A model generated the notes under the pieces. That model ran no database searches and was not told the origin of the DNA. It saw only the letters and a program-made list of their open reading frames with translations. A DNA stretch of 64,000 bases, from positions 124,001 through 188,000 of the forward strand of contig NZ_VUJW01000009.1 of the NCBI RefSeq assembly GCF_008373765.1, read 5' to 3'. The position numbers and the translations under genes were made by a program. Position 1 is the stretch's first letter; every line of letters starts with the position of its first letter. Origin of the DNA: Nocardioides antri (GTDB lineage: Bacteria; Actinomycetota; Actinomycetes; Propionibacteriales; Nocardioidaceae). Below, piece by piece: positions 28,978-37,944 of this stretch.

Positions 28978-30174
28978 TCAGAGCCCGAGCGCCTTCGCCT
29001 TTGCCGCGTCGTAGTCAGCCTGCGTGATCAGACCGGCGTCGAGCATCTCCTTGGCACGCTTGAGCACCGCCACCGGGTCGTCGGCGGCCTCAGCCGGCGC
29101 AGCAGCGGGCGCAGCCGGCGCAGCGGGCGCGGGGGCGGCAGGAGCCGCCGGGGCAGGCTGCTGGAGGCCACCGAGGCCGGCGCCGCCGGCAGCCATGCCC
29201 ATGCCGATCAGGCCTCCCGGGCCGGCGTTCTCCCCGGCCGCCTCGAAGCCGGCCGCGACGGACGCCTGCAGGTTCGAGTTGCCGCGGGCACCCGACAGTG
29301 CGTCGGCGCGCTGGACGTTCTTGAGCAGCTCGCGGGTGTTGGCGTCGTACTCGATCGAGATGATCGCTGTCTTGACGATCTCCAGGCCGCGGGCCGTCTT
29401 CCACTGGTAGTTCTGCTCGACCGCCGCGGACAGCGACTGGGCGAAGCCGATCGAGTCCTGCTGGAGGCGCGCGATCCGGTTCCCCTTCGCGGGGTCGTTG
29501 GTGTACATCGAGAACGCCGGCGCCAGCGAGCCGATCACCTCGTTGAACAGCTGCTCGCCCGCAGGGTTGTCGATGTCGGTGAAGTCGAAGACGCCACCGC
29601 CGCTGATGATGCCGGCGGGCACGAAGTTGCGGATGAAGGTCAGCGGGTCGGTGATCTTGAGGGTGTAGGTGCCGCGGGTGATCGCGCCGACCTGGGTGTT
29701 CAGGAACGCGTCGTCCCAGTAGATCTCCGACTGCGTCCCGAACTTGTTGTTGGGGAGCTCCTTGAGCGCTACGAAGAGGGCGTTCTGCTGGGCGGAGGGG
29801 CGGCCGCCGAACTTGAACCGCTCCCAGCTCTGCTTGATGACGGAGTCGACGAGCCCGCCGCCGGTGAACACCGATTGCGAGGCCGGCTCGTCGGACTTCC
29901 ACTCGTAGGCACCCGGCTCGGCGGCGAAGCCGGTGAAGGCGCCGTCCTCGAGGAGCACCAGGCCGTAGCCCTCGGGCACGACGAACTTGGAGCCGTTGGT
30001 GATGACGGCGCTCGACGCGCGGTCGTTGCTGCCGCGGCCGGCGTTCTCGCCCTTGCGCACAGCCGGGAACAGCGCCGCTGTCGGGGCGATCCCGTCAGGG
30101 ACCCCGAAGAAGTCGACCCACTGGTCCGCGAGCGTGCCACCGATCGATCCGATCGCAGCCTGGATGAGTCCCAC
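28978..30174 (-). CDS. SPFH-domain protein with a C-terminal SHOCT motif
   Basis: The 398-residue protein has an N-terminal YdjI-like SPFH (virion core) domain, about 30-300. A low-complexity Ala/Pro linker (about 320-365) leads to a SHOCT-type helix pair ending DAGLITQADYDAAKAKAL. The GTG at 30174 is preceded by GGAG. In B. subtilis, a comparable SPFH protein links the phage-shock protein PspA to the membrane; no pspA gene is visible here. The gene begins a three-gene operon after the tsf terminator, so it probably has its own promoter in 30175-30274. Confidence 0.88.
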   Translation of the reverse strand: MGLIQAAIGSIGGTLADQWVDFFGVPDGIAPTAALFPAVRKGENAGRGSNDRASSAVITNGSKFVVPEGYGLVLLEDGAFTGFAAEPGAYEWKSDEPASQSVFTGGGLVDSVIKQSWERFKFGGRPSAQQNALFVALKELPNNKFGTQSEIYWDDAFLNTQVGAITRGTYTLKITDPLTFIRNFVPAGIISGGGVFDFTDIDNPAGEQLFNEVIGSLAPAFSMYTNDPAKGNRIARLQQDSIGFAQSLSAAVEQNYQWKTARGLEIVKTAIISIEYDANTRELLKNVQRADALSGARGNSNLQASVAAGFEAAGENAGPGGLIGMGMAAGGAGLGGLQQPAPAAPAAPAPAAPAAPAAAPAEAADDPVAVLKRAKEMLDAGLITQADYDAAKAKALGL

Positions 30175-30274
30175 TGGCTTGTCTCCTTCACCTGACGGGG
30201 CGCGCCCGCAGGGGGGAAGGGGCGCATGTCACCAAAAACTATCCGACCGACGAACGCGCCGAACCGAAAACGGC

Positions 30275-30308
30275 GAAGGCCGGCCCCACGTCAGTGGGAC
30301 CGGCCTTC
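30275..30308 (-). terminator. Rho-independent terminator after tsf
   Basis: The inverted repeat has 15-bp arms (30275-30289 and 30294-30308) with one mismatch and a 4-nt loop. Read on the minus strand it is followed by GCCGTTTTCGG. It lies 21 bp past the tsf stop and separates rpsB-tsf from the SPFH trio. Confidence 0.8.
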
Positions 30309-30328
30309 GTCGGGTGCTGGGGGCGGCG

Positions 30329-31138
30329 TCAGGCGCCGACCTCGAACCGGGCGAACCGCTTGACGGTCGTGCCGGCGGCGTCGAGGACGTCCTTGACCGA
30401 CTTCTTCGACTCCGTCACCGACTCCTGCTCGAGCAGGACGACCTCCTTGAAGAACCCGCCCAGGCGGCCCTCGACGATCTTGGTGACCGCGGCCTCGGGC
30501 TTGCCCTCCTCGAGCGTCTTCTTGGTGAGCACGTCCTTCTCGGCCGCGACGACGTCGGCAGGGACCTCGTCACGGGTGAGGTACTGCGCCTTGAGCGCGG
30601 CGACCTGCATCGCGGCACCCCGGGCAGCGGCCTCGTCGCCGTCGTACTCGACGAGCACGCCGACCGCCGGCGGCAGGTCGGCCGCCCGCTTGTGCAGGTA
30701 GACCGTGGTCTGGCCGTCGAAGTAGGCGACCTGGCCCAGCTCGATCTTCTCGCCGATGGTGATCGCGAGGTTCTCGACGACCTGGCCGACGGTGCTGTCG
30801 CCCAGCGGCAGCGCCTTCGCGGCCTCGGTGTCGGTCGCCTTGCCGGCGTCGACCGCCTCCGCGATCTTCTGGGCCGTCGCGACGAACTCGTCGTTCTTGG
30901 CGACGAAGTCGGTCTCGGACTTGAGCTCGATGAGTGCCCCGCCCGCGGCCGCGACGAGCCCGGCCGACGCCTCGCGCTCGGCACCGCGCTTGGCAGCCTT
31001 CGCGGCGCCCTTCACGCGGAGCAGCTCGACCGCCTTGTCGAAGTCGCCGTCGGTCTCGTCGAGCGCCTTCTTGCAGTCCATCATCCCGGCCTGGGTCAGC
31101 TCGCGGAGCTTCTTGACGTCGGCAGCGGTGAATGCCAT
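30329..31138 (-). CDS. tsf: Translation elongation factor Ts
   Basis: EF-Ts regenerates EF-Tu-GTP. The 269-residue protein starts [20 protein letters not shown], with the UBA-like N-terminal domain and the conserved [10 protein letters not shown] core motif. Length is typical of actinobacteria. It follows rpsB by 50 bp and ends before a strong terminator. It is intact. Confidence 0.97.
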   Translation of the reverse strand: MAFTAADVKKLRELTQAGMMDCKKALDETDGDFDKAVELLRVKGAAKAAKRGAEREASAGLVAAAGGALIELKSETDFVAKNDEFVATAQKIAEAVDAGKATDTEAAKALPLGDSTVGQVVENLAITIGEKIELGQVAYFDGQTTVYLHKRAADLPPAVGVLVEYDGDEAAARGAAMQVAALKAQYLTRDEVPADVVAAEKDVLTKKTLEEGKPEAAVTKIVEGRLGGFFKEVVLLEQESVTESKKSVKDVLDAAGTTVKRFARFEVGA

Positions 31139-31188
31139 GGATCCTCCCTCGGATCTACGTGGTGGGTGAGTCGGGAAGTGCGCCGGGC

Positions 31189-32163
31189 TCAGGCCTCGGC
31201 GGGCGCCTCGGTCTCGGCGGCGGCGTCGGTCGTCTCGGCAGCAGCCGTCGTACCGTCGGCCGTCGCCGCGGACTCGTCGACCTTGGCCTGGGCCTCGTCG
31301 GCCTCGGCGGTCTCGGTGGACGCACCGGTCGCCTCGGAGGCGGGCTCGTCGGTCGTCGCGTCACCACCGGTGGCCTCGACGGCGACCTCAGCGGCCTCGC
31401 CACCGAGCAGCTCGCGCTCCCACTCGGCCAGCGGCTCCTCGGCAGCGGGAGTCTCCCCGTCACCCTTGGCGCCGGAGCGGGCGATGAGGCCCTCCGCGAC
31501 GGCGTCGGCGACCACGCGGGTCAGCAGGCCGACCGCGCGGATGGCGTCGTCGTTGCCCGGGATCGGGAAGTCGACGTCGTCGGGGTCGCAGTTGGAGTCG
31601 AGGATCGCGATGATCGGGATGCGCAGCTTGCGCGCCTCCTCGACCGCCAGGTGCTCCTTGTTGGTGTCGACGATCCACACCGCCGAGGGGGTGCGGGTCA
31701 TCTCGCGGATGCCGCCGAGCGACTTGTTGAGCTTGTCGCGCTCGCGACGCATCTGCAGCAGCTCCTTCTTGGTGCGGCTGCTGCCGGCGACGTCGTCGAA
31801 GTCGATGTCGTCGAGCTCCTTGAGGCGGTTGATCCGCTGGTGCACGGTCTGGAAGTTGGTGAGCATGCCGCCCAGCCAGCGCTGGTTGACGTAGGGCATG
31901 CCGACGCGGGTCGCCTGCTCGGCGATCGCCTCCTGCGCCTGCTTCTTGGTGCCGACGAACATGATCGTCCCGCCCTTGGCCACGGTCTCCTTGACGAAGG
32001 CGTAGCTGCGGTCGATGTAGGCCAGCGACTGCTGCAGGTCGATGATGTAGATGCCGTTGCGCTCCGTCATGATGAAGCGCTTCATCTTCGGGTTCCAGCG
32101 CCGGGTCTGGTGCCCGAAGTGGACGCCGCTCTCGAGGAGCTGGCGCATGGTGACGACAGCCAT
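31189..32163 (-). CDS. rpsB: 30S ribosomal protein S2 with a long acidic C-terminal tail
   Basis: S2 joins the small subunit late and helps dock S1 in other bacteria. The first 245 or so residues are a normal S2 ([45 protein letters not shown]). A further 75 residues form an Ala/Glu/Thr-rich, probably disordered, acidic tail. E. coli S2 has 241 residues. ATG 32163; the upstream divergent region is long enough for a promoter and leader. Co-transcribed with tsf. Confidence 0.97.
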   Translation of the reverse strand: MAVVTMRQLLESGVHFGHQTRRWNPKMKRFIMTERNGIYIIDLQQSLAYIDRSYAFVKETVAKGGTIMFVGTKKQAQEAIAEQATRVGMPYVNQRWLGGMLTNFQTVHQRINRLKELDDIDFDDVAGSSRTKKELLQMRRERDKLNKSLGGIREMTRTPSAVWIVDTNKEHLAVEEARKLRIPIIAILDSNCDPDDVDFPIPGNDDAIRAVGLLTRVVADAVAEGLIARSGAKGDGETPAAEEPLAEWERELLGGEAAEVAVEATGGDATTDEPASEATGASTETAEADEAQAKVDESAATADGTTAAAETTDAAAETEAPAEA

Positions 32164-32489
32164 GATGGTGTCTCCTGTTGGGTTGTTTTTCAGTTCGGTC
32201 CTGACGCCTGCGTGCGGCCCGACCCGAATGCTCGGGACTGAGAGCCGTCACCCACGGGCGGTCGGCGTTCGGAGTGAGCGCCGTCGTGGTCTGCTGACGT
32301 GCGTATTCCGGCACCCGGGCAGCCCTGACGGACGGTCCAAGAACCGGTGGGCCCAGGGTACCCGCCAGGTCGGCGCGCCGACCAATCGCGGACCAGGAGC
32401 CGTCCACAGGGACGAGCGCCGGGGCAGCCGTCCCCAGCCCGGAGTCGTACGACACCGGCGCGGTGGGTGGGGCAGGCCAGGGTCGGACC
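32164..32489. other. Divergent intergenic region: rpsB leader and promoter area
   Basis: These 326 bp separate rpsB (minus) from an M23 peptidase gene (plus). They should contain the rpsB promoter with a long untranslated leader and the M23 promoter. I see no convincing hexamer pair, no known riboswitch and no additional gene. Confidence 0.5.
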
Positions 32490-33068
32490 ATGCGATCACT
32501 GGTCGACCTGCTCCGTGCGCTGCTGCCGGCAGTGCTGCTCGTGCTGCTCCTGCCGGCCTCGCCGAGCGCAGGCGAGGACGACCCCGTCGGGGTGTGGCCG
32601 CTCCGCCCGGAGCCGGAGGTCGTCGCGCGGTTCGACCCGCCGACGTCGCCGTACGGTCCGGGGCACCGCGGAGTCGACCTGCTCGGCCGTCCGGGGCAGG
32701 CCGTGCGGTCGGCGCTGGCCGGGACGGTCACCTACGCCGGACCGCTGGCGGGTCGCGGCGTGGTGGTGGTGAGCCACGGCGACACCCGCACGACCTACGA
32801 GCCGGTGACCGCACGCGTGTCAGTCGGCGACCCCGTCGCCGCCGGGGCGGTCATCGGCACGCTGCAGCCGTTCGCCTCCCACTGCGCGCCGCGGACCTGC
32901 CTGCACTGGGGCTGGCTGCGCGGTGAGACCTACCTCGACCCGCTCCGCCTGGTCGGGGCCGGACCGGTCCGGCTGCTCCCCCTCTGGCGTGACCTGCCGG
33001 TGGCACGGTCACCGGCCCGCAGGTCCCTGCCCTACGACGATTGGCGGCCGCTCGCGGCGGTGGGCTGA
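32490..33068 (+). CDS. Secreted M23-family (LytM-like) peptidase
   Basis: The 192-residue protein has a hydrophobic signal peptide (MRSLVDLLRALLPAVLLVLL) and an M23 domain with HxxxD as GHRGVDLLG. The second zinc site reads CLHWGW, so the first His of the usual HxH is a Cys. SHCAPRTC upstream suggests a disulfide. It may cleave peptidoglycan cross-bridges or be an inactive activator. ATG 32490 gives the signal peptide directly. It is isolated on the plus strand between rpsB and xerC. Confidence 0.85.
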   Translation: MRSLVDLLRALLPAVLLVLLLPASPSAGEDDPVGVWPLRPEPEVVARFDPPTSPYGPGHRGVDLLGRPGQAVRSALAGTVTYAGPLAGRGVVVVSHGDTRTTYEPVTARVSVGDPVAAGAVIGTLQPFASHCAPRTCLHWGWLRGETYLDPLRLVGAGPVRLLPLWRDLPVARSPARRSLPYDDWRPLAAVG

Positions 33069-33070
33069 CG

Positions 33071-34021
33071 TCACGCCCGCGGGTGCGCCTGCTGGTACGC
33101 CCGGCGGAGCCGCTCGGTCGTGACGTGGGTGTAGCGCTGGGTCGTGGCGAGCGACGCGTGGCCGAGCAGCTCCTGGACCGAGCGGAGGTCGGCTCCCCCC
33201 TCGAGCAGATGGGTGGCCGCCGTGTGGCGGAGCCCGTGCGGGCCCAGGTCGGGTGCGCCGGGGACCTCGGCGATCCGCCGGTGCACGAGCGTGCGCACGG
33301 CGCGCTGGTCGATGCGGCCCCCGCGGGCGCCGAGGAAGAGCGCTGGGCCGGAGCCGGGACGGGCCAGCTGCCCGCGCCCGTGCGCCAGCCAGGCGTCGAC
33401 CGCGGCAGCGGCCGGTTGGCCGAACGGGACGGTCCGCTCCTTGCGGCCCTTGCCGAACACCCGGACGACGTTGCGGTCCCGGTCGATGTCGTCGACGTCG
33501 AGGCCGCACAGCTCCCCGACCCGCATGCCCGTCGCGTAGAGAAGCTCGAGCATCGCGACGTCGCGCAGCCCCACCGGGCTGCCGTCGTCGGCCAGAGCGG
33601 TCGCGGCCACGATCAGCTCGCGTGCCTCTTCGACCCGCAGCACGCTCGGCAGGGTCTGGTGCGGCTTCGGGGAGCCGAGCGCCGACCCGGCGTCGACCGG
33701 GGCGCGGCCCGTGCGCGCCAGCCAGGCGGTGAAGACCCGGGCTGCCGTCGCGCGGCGGGCGAGCGTCGTACGCGACCGTCCCATCGACTGCTGCTTCGCG
33801 AGCCAGCTCCGCAGCGTCCGGAGATCCAGCTCCGACACGTCGGAGAAGCCGAGCCGGTGGGCGTGCTCGAGCAGACCGGCGATGTCGCCCAGGTACGCCG
33901 TCACTGTGTGCGGAGCCAGGTTGCGCTCCGACGCCAGATGTCGCTCGTAGTCCCCCAGCACCCGCGACAGCGACTCGGGCAGGTCGTCGCTGTCCGGCGG
34001 GGTGGTTCGGCTCGCGGTCAC
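33071..34021 (-). CDS. xerC: Tyrosine recombinase XerC
   Basis: XerC resolves chromosome dimers at dif together with XerD. The 316-residue protein has an N-terminal SAM-like core-binding domain and the catalytic set R167, K191, H262, R265, H288 and nucleophile Y297 (TTQRYTHV). The GTG start overlaps the dprA stop by 4 bp. Position after dprA is the conserved actinobacterial one, so it is not a phage integrase. The frame is open upstream to 34108 inside dprA. Confidence 0.93.
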   Translation of the reverse strand: MTASRTTPPDSDDLPESLSRVLGDYERHLASERNLAPHTVTAYLGDIAGLLEHAHRLGFSDVSELDLRTLRSWLAKQQSMGRSRTTLARRATAARVFTAWLARTGRAPVDAGSALGSPKPHQTLPSVLRVEEARELIVAATALADDGSPVGLRDVAMLELLYATGMRVGELCGLDVDDIDRDRNVVRVFGKGRKERTVPFGQPAAAAVDAWLAHGRGQLARPGSGPALFLGARGGRIDQRAVRTLVHRRIAEVPGAPDLGPHGLRHTAATHLLEGGADLRSVQELLGHASLATTQRYTHVTTERLRRAYQQAHPRA

Positions 34022-35208
34022 CTGTCGATCGTAGGAACCTCCTGCCGCTGGACGTGGGACGTCGAGCCGTCGTCGACGTCCCCGCGCGCCGCGTCGGTCA
34101 GGTGCCATCCGCGTGGAGCCCGGTCGACGAGGCCGGAACGTCGCAGCCGCGCGAGCGCCGGTTGCACGGTGAGCACGCTGAGACCGGCCACCCTCGCGAT
34201 CGACTCGACGGGAGCCCCGGAGAGCACCGGGACGGCGTCGAGGACCTGGCGGTCGTGGACCGAGAGCCGGTCGCGGGGTCTCGCCGGAGCGCGCTGATCG
34301 GCCTTGAGGTGCTCGCCCGAAGACCCGATCAGCTCCAACACGTCAGCGCCGGAGGTCACGAGCGCGGCACCGCCGCGGAGGGCCTGGTGCACACCGGCCG
34401 ACGCGGCGCTGCCCACCGGTCCGGGGACTCCCATCGTGACCCGGCTCAGTCGCTCGGCCCAGTTCATCGTGGTGAGCGAGCCGCTGCGGACCGCCGCCTC
34501 GACCACCACGGTGCCGCGGGTCAGCGCGGCGATGAGCCGGTTGCGCGAGAGGAACCTGATCCGGGTGGGCGCGGCCCCGGGCGGCGCGTCAGACACGATC
34601 GCGTGCTCCTGGGCGAGGTGGTCGAGCAGCGGCCGGTGGGCGACCGGATAGGCCCGGTCGGGACCGCAGGCGAGGACCGCCACGGTGGGCGCACCGGCGC
34701 CGAGCGCCCCGCGATGGGCGGCGTAGTCGATCCCGAAGGCGGCACCGGAGACCACCGGGATGCCGGCGAGACCCACCTCGGCCGCGATGTCGGAAGCGAC
34801 TTCGGCGCCGTACGTCGTGGCGGACCGGGCGCCGACGATCGCGACCGACCGGGCGAGTGCGTCGAGGCGGAGCGGGCCGCGCACCCACAGCCCGATCGGC
34901 ACCCCGCCGCGCTCGTTGAGCGGAGCCGCGCCGTGGAGGTCGTCGAGCTGCCGCGGCCACTCGTCGTCGCCGGGTACGACGAAGCGGGCGCCGCAGCGCT
35001 CCGCCCTGGCGAGCTCGGCATCGAGGTCCAGCTCCTCCAGCCGCGCCGACGCCGCCAGGAGCAGCTGGTGGCGCTCCGGGTCGGTGCGGATCGCCTCCAG
35101 CAGGCGGGCGCCGCCGAGCTCGTGGGCCAGGTCGGTGAAGCGTGGATCGCCCGGCTCGCTGATCAGGCTCAGCACCATCCGCGCCCGGCGCTCTTCGGTC
35201 GCGCTCAT
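34018..35208 (-). CDS. dprA: DNA-processing protein DprA
   Basis: DprA loads RecA on incoming single-stranded DNA during transformation. The 396-residue protein has the Rossmann-like DNA-binding core with [10 protein letters not shown] and [16 protein letters not shown], followed by a C-terminal winged helix (about 330-385). It overlaps comM upstream and xerC downstream by 4 bp each, so one transcript is likely. Presence does not prove competence, because the gene is universal in this neighbourhood. Confidence 0.95.
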   Translation of the reverse strand: MSATEERRARMVLSLISEPGDPRFTDLAHELGGARLLEAIRTDPERHQLLLAASARLEELDLDAELARAERCGARFVVPGDDEWPRQLDDLHGAAPLNERGGVPIGLWVRGPLRLDALARSVAIVGARSATTYGAEVASDIAAEVGLAGIPVVSGAAFGIDYAAHRGALGAGAPTVAVLACGPDRAYPVAHRPLLDHLAQEHAIVSDAPPGAAPTRIRFLSRNRLIAALTRGTVVVEAAVRSGSLTTMNWAERLSRVTMGVPGPVGSAASAGVHQALRGGAALVTSGADVLELIGSSGEHLKADQRAPARPRDRLSVHDRQVLDAVPVLSGAPVESIARVAGLSVLTVQPALARLRRSGLVDRAPRGWHLTDAARGDVDDGSTSHVQRQEVPTIDR

Positions 35209-36806
35209 CCGGCCCGCTCCTCCGCCACCCGCAGGTCCAGGGGTTCGCCCGCGCGCAGCCGAAGGGCGGTGTCGACGTGGGCCGGTCCCGGCCGGATGTC
35301 ACGCCCCGACCGGACCGATTCGAGGTCGGCGACGGTCCACGCGAGCCGGGCGACCCGCACCGCTCCCCGCGCGCCCAGCCGACCACGGTAGGTCGCCTCG
35401 TCGATCATCCGGCCGCCGTCGCCGGTGATCGGCCACGCGTCCTTGAGGCGCGGGCTCGGCACCTGGCTGTTGAGGCGCCAGCTGCAGCCCGCGAACCGCT
35501 CCCGCTGCCGCTGCCGCGCGGCCGCCACGCGCTCGCGGACGACGCTGGACGACTCGGGCGGCCGGAACCGGTCGACCTGCCCGCCGAGCGCGGGCCGCAC
35601 GTGGCGGGTGATGTCGATCCGGTCGGCGATCGGCCCCGAGACCTTGGCCTGGTAGGCGCGGCGCACCGGGTCGGCGCAGGTGCACTGGTTGGCTCGCGGG
35701 ACCGACGAGTAGTTGCCACAGGGACAGGGGTTCGCGGCGAGGACGAGCAGGCCCCGGGCCGGCAACCGGACCGACTCGTCGCGCCGAGCGATGGTGATGT
35801 CGCCGCTCTCCAGCGGCTGGCGCAGGGCGTCGATGACGTCGGACCGGAACAACGGGAACTCGTCCATGAAGAGCACGCCGCAGTGCGCGCGGCTGATCTC
35901 GCCCGGGCGCACCTGGCCGTTGCCTCCGCCCACGATGCTGGCCTTGCTCGCGTCATGGTGGGGCGCGGCGAACGGCGGTCGCACGATCATGCCGTCGGCG
36001 GGATCCAGGACGCCGGCCAGCGAGTGGATGGCCGTCAGCTCGAGCGACTCCTCCGGCGTGAGGTCGGGCAGGATCGTGGGCAGTCGCTCGGCGATGCTGG
36101 TCTTGCCCGATCCCTTCGGGCCCGACAGCAGCAGCGGGTGGCCGCCGGCGGCCGCCACCTCGAGCGCGTACTTCGCGTCGGTGAGACCGTGGAGGTCCGC
36201 GAGGTCCAGCTCGTCGAGCCGCTCCTCCCCGCGCCAGCTCAGCAGCGGGGTGCCGGACGACGCCGCGACCGGCGGGGCGCTGGGGAGCTCCTCGTGCCGC
36301 AGCAGCGCGACGACCTGCGCGAGCGAGCGGACGCCGAAGACGTCGACCCCCGGGACCATCCGCGCCTCGTCCTGCTGCGGCTCGGGCACGTAGACGCGGT
36401 CGATGCCGCGCTCCGCGGCGGCGAGCACCATCGGCAGGACCCCGACGGCCGGGCGCAGGCCGCCGGACAGCGTGAGCTCGCCGATGAACGCGGCGTTCCG
36501 CAGCGCTCCGTCGGGCAGGCCGCCGTCGGCGGAGACCACCGCGACGGCGAGGGCCAGGTCGAAGTGGGTGCCGGACTTCGGGAGGTCGGCCGGCGAGAGC
36601 AGCAGTGTGATCCGCTTCGTCGCCGGCCACCGCAGGTCGCTGTTGATGATGGCCATCCGGATCCGGTCCTGGCCCTCCCGGAGCGCGGCGTCCCCGCGCC
36701 CGACCATGGTCACCGACACCTGACCGGGCGAGACGTCGGCCTGCACGTCGATCAGGTGTCCGAGCGCACCGTTGAGAGCAACCGTGTGCGTCGTCGCGAA
36801 CGGCAT
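35205..36806 (-). CDS. comM: ComM/YifB-family Mg-chelatase-like AAA ATPase
   Basis: ComM-type helicases promote branch migration during recombination of transforming DNA. The 533-residue protein has an N-terminal Lon-like domain, a Walker A GPKGSGKTS, Walker B VLFMDEFPLF, and a small zinc-binding stretch (NPCPCGNY, CTC) before the C-terminal domain. ATG 36806 is the conserved start (MPFATTHTVALNG). It overlaps yraN by 1 bp and dprA by 4 bp. Confidence 0.94.
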   Translation of the reverse strand: MPFATTHTVALNGALGHLIDVQADVSPGQVSVTMVGRGDAALREGQDRIRMAIINSDLRWPATKRITLLLSPADLPKSGTHFDLALAVAVVSADGGLPDGALRNAAFIGELTLSGGLRPAVGVLPMVLAAAERGIDRVYVPEPQQDEARMVPGVDVFGVRSLAQVVALLRHEELPSAPPVAASSGTPLLSWRGEERLDELDLADLHGLTDAKYALEVAAAGGHPLLLSGPKGSGKTSIAERLPTILPDLTPEESLELTAIHSLAGVLDPADGMIVRPPFAAPHHDASKASIVGGGNGQVRPGEISRAHCGVLFMDEFPLFRSDVIDALRQPLESGDITIARRDESVRLPARGLLVLAANPCPCGNYSSVPRANQCTCADPVRRAYQAKVSGPIADRIDITRHVRPALGGQVDRFRPPESSSVVRERVAAARQRQRERFAGCSWRLNSQVPSPRLKDAWPITGDGGRMIDEATYRGRLGARGAVRVARLAWTVADLESVRSGRDIRPGPAHVDTALRLRAGEPLDLRVAEERAG

Positions 36807-37180
36807 CAGACGAGTCCCCGCACGTGGTCGACGACCGCGGGCCCGCGTCGCGGCCGCAGGACGGCGACCAGGTCCACCCGGGTGTCGTCGGGCCGGACCC
36901 CGCGGTCGGTCGCCCACCGCTCCGCCAGCCGCTGGAGCCGCCCGAGCTTGGCGTCGGTGATCGCCTCGTGGGGCGTGCCTGCCTGCAGGCTCGTCCGGGT
37001 CTTCACCTCGCACACCACGAGCGTCGAGCCGTCGCGCAGCACGAGGTCGATCTCGCCCTCGTCGCAGCGCCAGTTGCGCTCGAGCAGGACCATCCCCTGC
37101 CCGACCAGGTGCCGCGCCGCCACCGCCTCGCCGTACGCCCCCAGTGCCTGCCGCGCCGCCGCCGTCGTCGTCTCTGTCAT
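36806..37180 (-). CDS. YraN-family (UPF0102) nuclease-fold protein
   Basis: The 124-residue protein has the UPF0102 pattern: GAYGEAVAARHL near the start, then GEIDLVLRDG and VVCEVKTR. These are the D-ExK residues of a restriction-endonuclease-like fold. The function is unproven; it is always linked to comM and rnhB. ATG 37180. Intact and of normal length. Confidence 0.93.
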   Translation of the reverse strand: MTETTTAAARQALGAYGEAVAARHLVGQGMVLLERNWRCDEGEIDLVLRDGSTLVVCEVKTRTSLQAGTPHEAITDAKLGRLQRLAERWATDRGVRPDDTRVDLVAVLRPRRGPAVVDHVRGLV

Positions 37181-37326
37181 GCCCGCCAGCGTGGCCGGGA
37201 GGACGGACGAACCAGCGCACCGCGGGCAGTCCCTGTGGAAAGGCGGCCGCCCGCGCGGGGCTGGGGACGGTTAGGGGTCCACCGGCGAACGACAGGATCG
37301 CGGCCTTTTCGTCCGGCCGCGCGTGG

Positions 37327-37791
37327 TCAGCTGACGCGCACCGTCGCGGCGTACTCGAGCTGTTCGGGAAGAAGCTGATCGGCGAAGGGTGCCGTCGCCA
37401 CCGTCGGGTTCTCCCGGTAGGCATAGGTCACGGTGACCGTGATGCACTGACCGCTCCCGCACGTCGTCGCCGCACCGACGTTGCAGACGAGGCCACCGGA
37501 TCCGCATTCCTTGTCGACCGCTGCCATCGCATCGTTCACGGCGTCCAACGCCTCGGTCGACCGGGCCGCGGGATCTCTTTCGACGGCGGCAGCACGTGCA
37601 CCTTCCGCGGCTGCCTGGCTGAGCGTCTGCCGGAAGGAGAGCATCATGCCGAAGCTGATCATCGCGAAGACGAGCAGGAGCAGGATCGGGACGATCAGTG
37701 CGAACTCGATCGCCGCTGCTCCGCGGTCGTCGCGATCCGCGTCGCGACGTCCGTCGGACCGCCACCGCAGCACTCGAGGCTTCACCGTCAC
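37327..37791 (-). CDS. TadE-like pilus assembly/pseudopilin protein
   Basis: The 154-residue protein has the TadE signature DRGAAAIEFALIVPILLLLV (E29) followed by one membrane helix. A C-terminal domain carries four cysteines (CGSGG, CNV, CGSGQC). The GTG at 37791 is supported by AGGGGAGAG upstream; GTG 37785 and 37794 are close alternatives. Tad minor pseudopilins join Flp pili. Only TadE and TadG are present here, without the ATPase or peptidase. An inverted repeat CCGGGA-N5-TCCCGG lies at 37855-37871 upstream. Confidence 0.85.
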   Translation of the reverse strand: MTVKPRVLRWRSDGRRDADRDDRGAAAIEFALIVPILLLLVFAMISFGMMLSFRQTLSQAAAEGARAAAVERDPAARSTEALDAVNDAMAAVDKECGSGGLVCNVGAATTCGSGQCITVTVTYAYRENPTVATAPFADQLLPEQLEYAATVRVS

Positions 37792-37944
37792 CACTTCTCT
37801 CCCCTGTACTCCCTCGACCTCACCCAAGCCGGACACTAGCGTCGTGCCGTCGCGCCGGGACCCTTTCCCGGACGATCCAACCGTTCGTCCCGGGCCACCT
37901 AGTCTGTCGGGACTACGTCCGTCCACGGTCTGGTCCTCCCCCGC

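Noticed and set aside
32164..32489. Riboswitch or known ribosomal-protein leader before rpsB
   Set aside because: No recognisable conserved structure or motif could be identified by eye; only an ordinary long leader can be supported.
33071..34021. Tyrosine recombinase as sign of an integrated element
   Set aside because: Its position next to dprA and its XerC-type motifs mark it as the housekeeping XerC; no att repeats or phage genes surround it.
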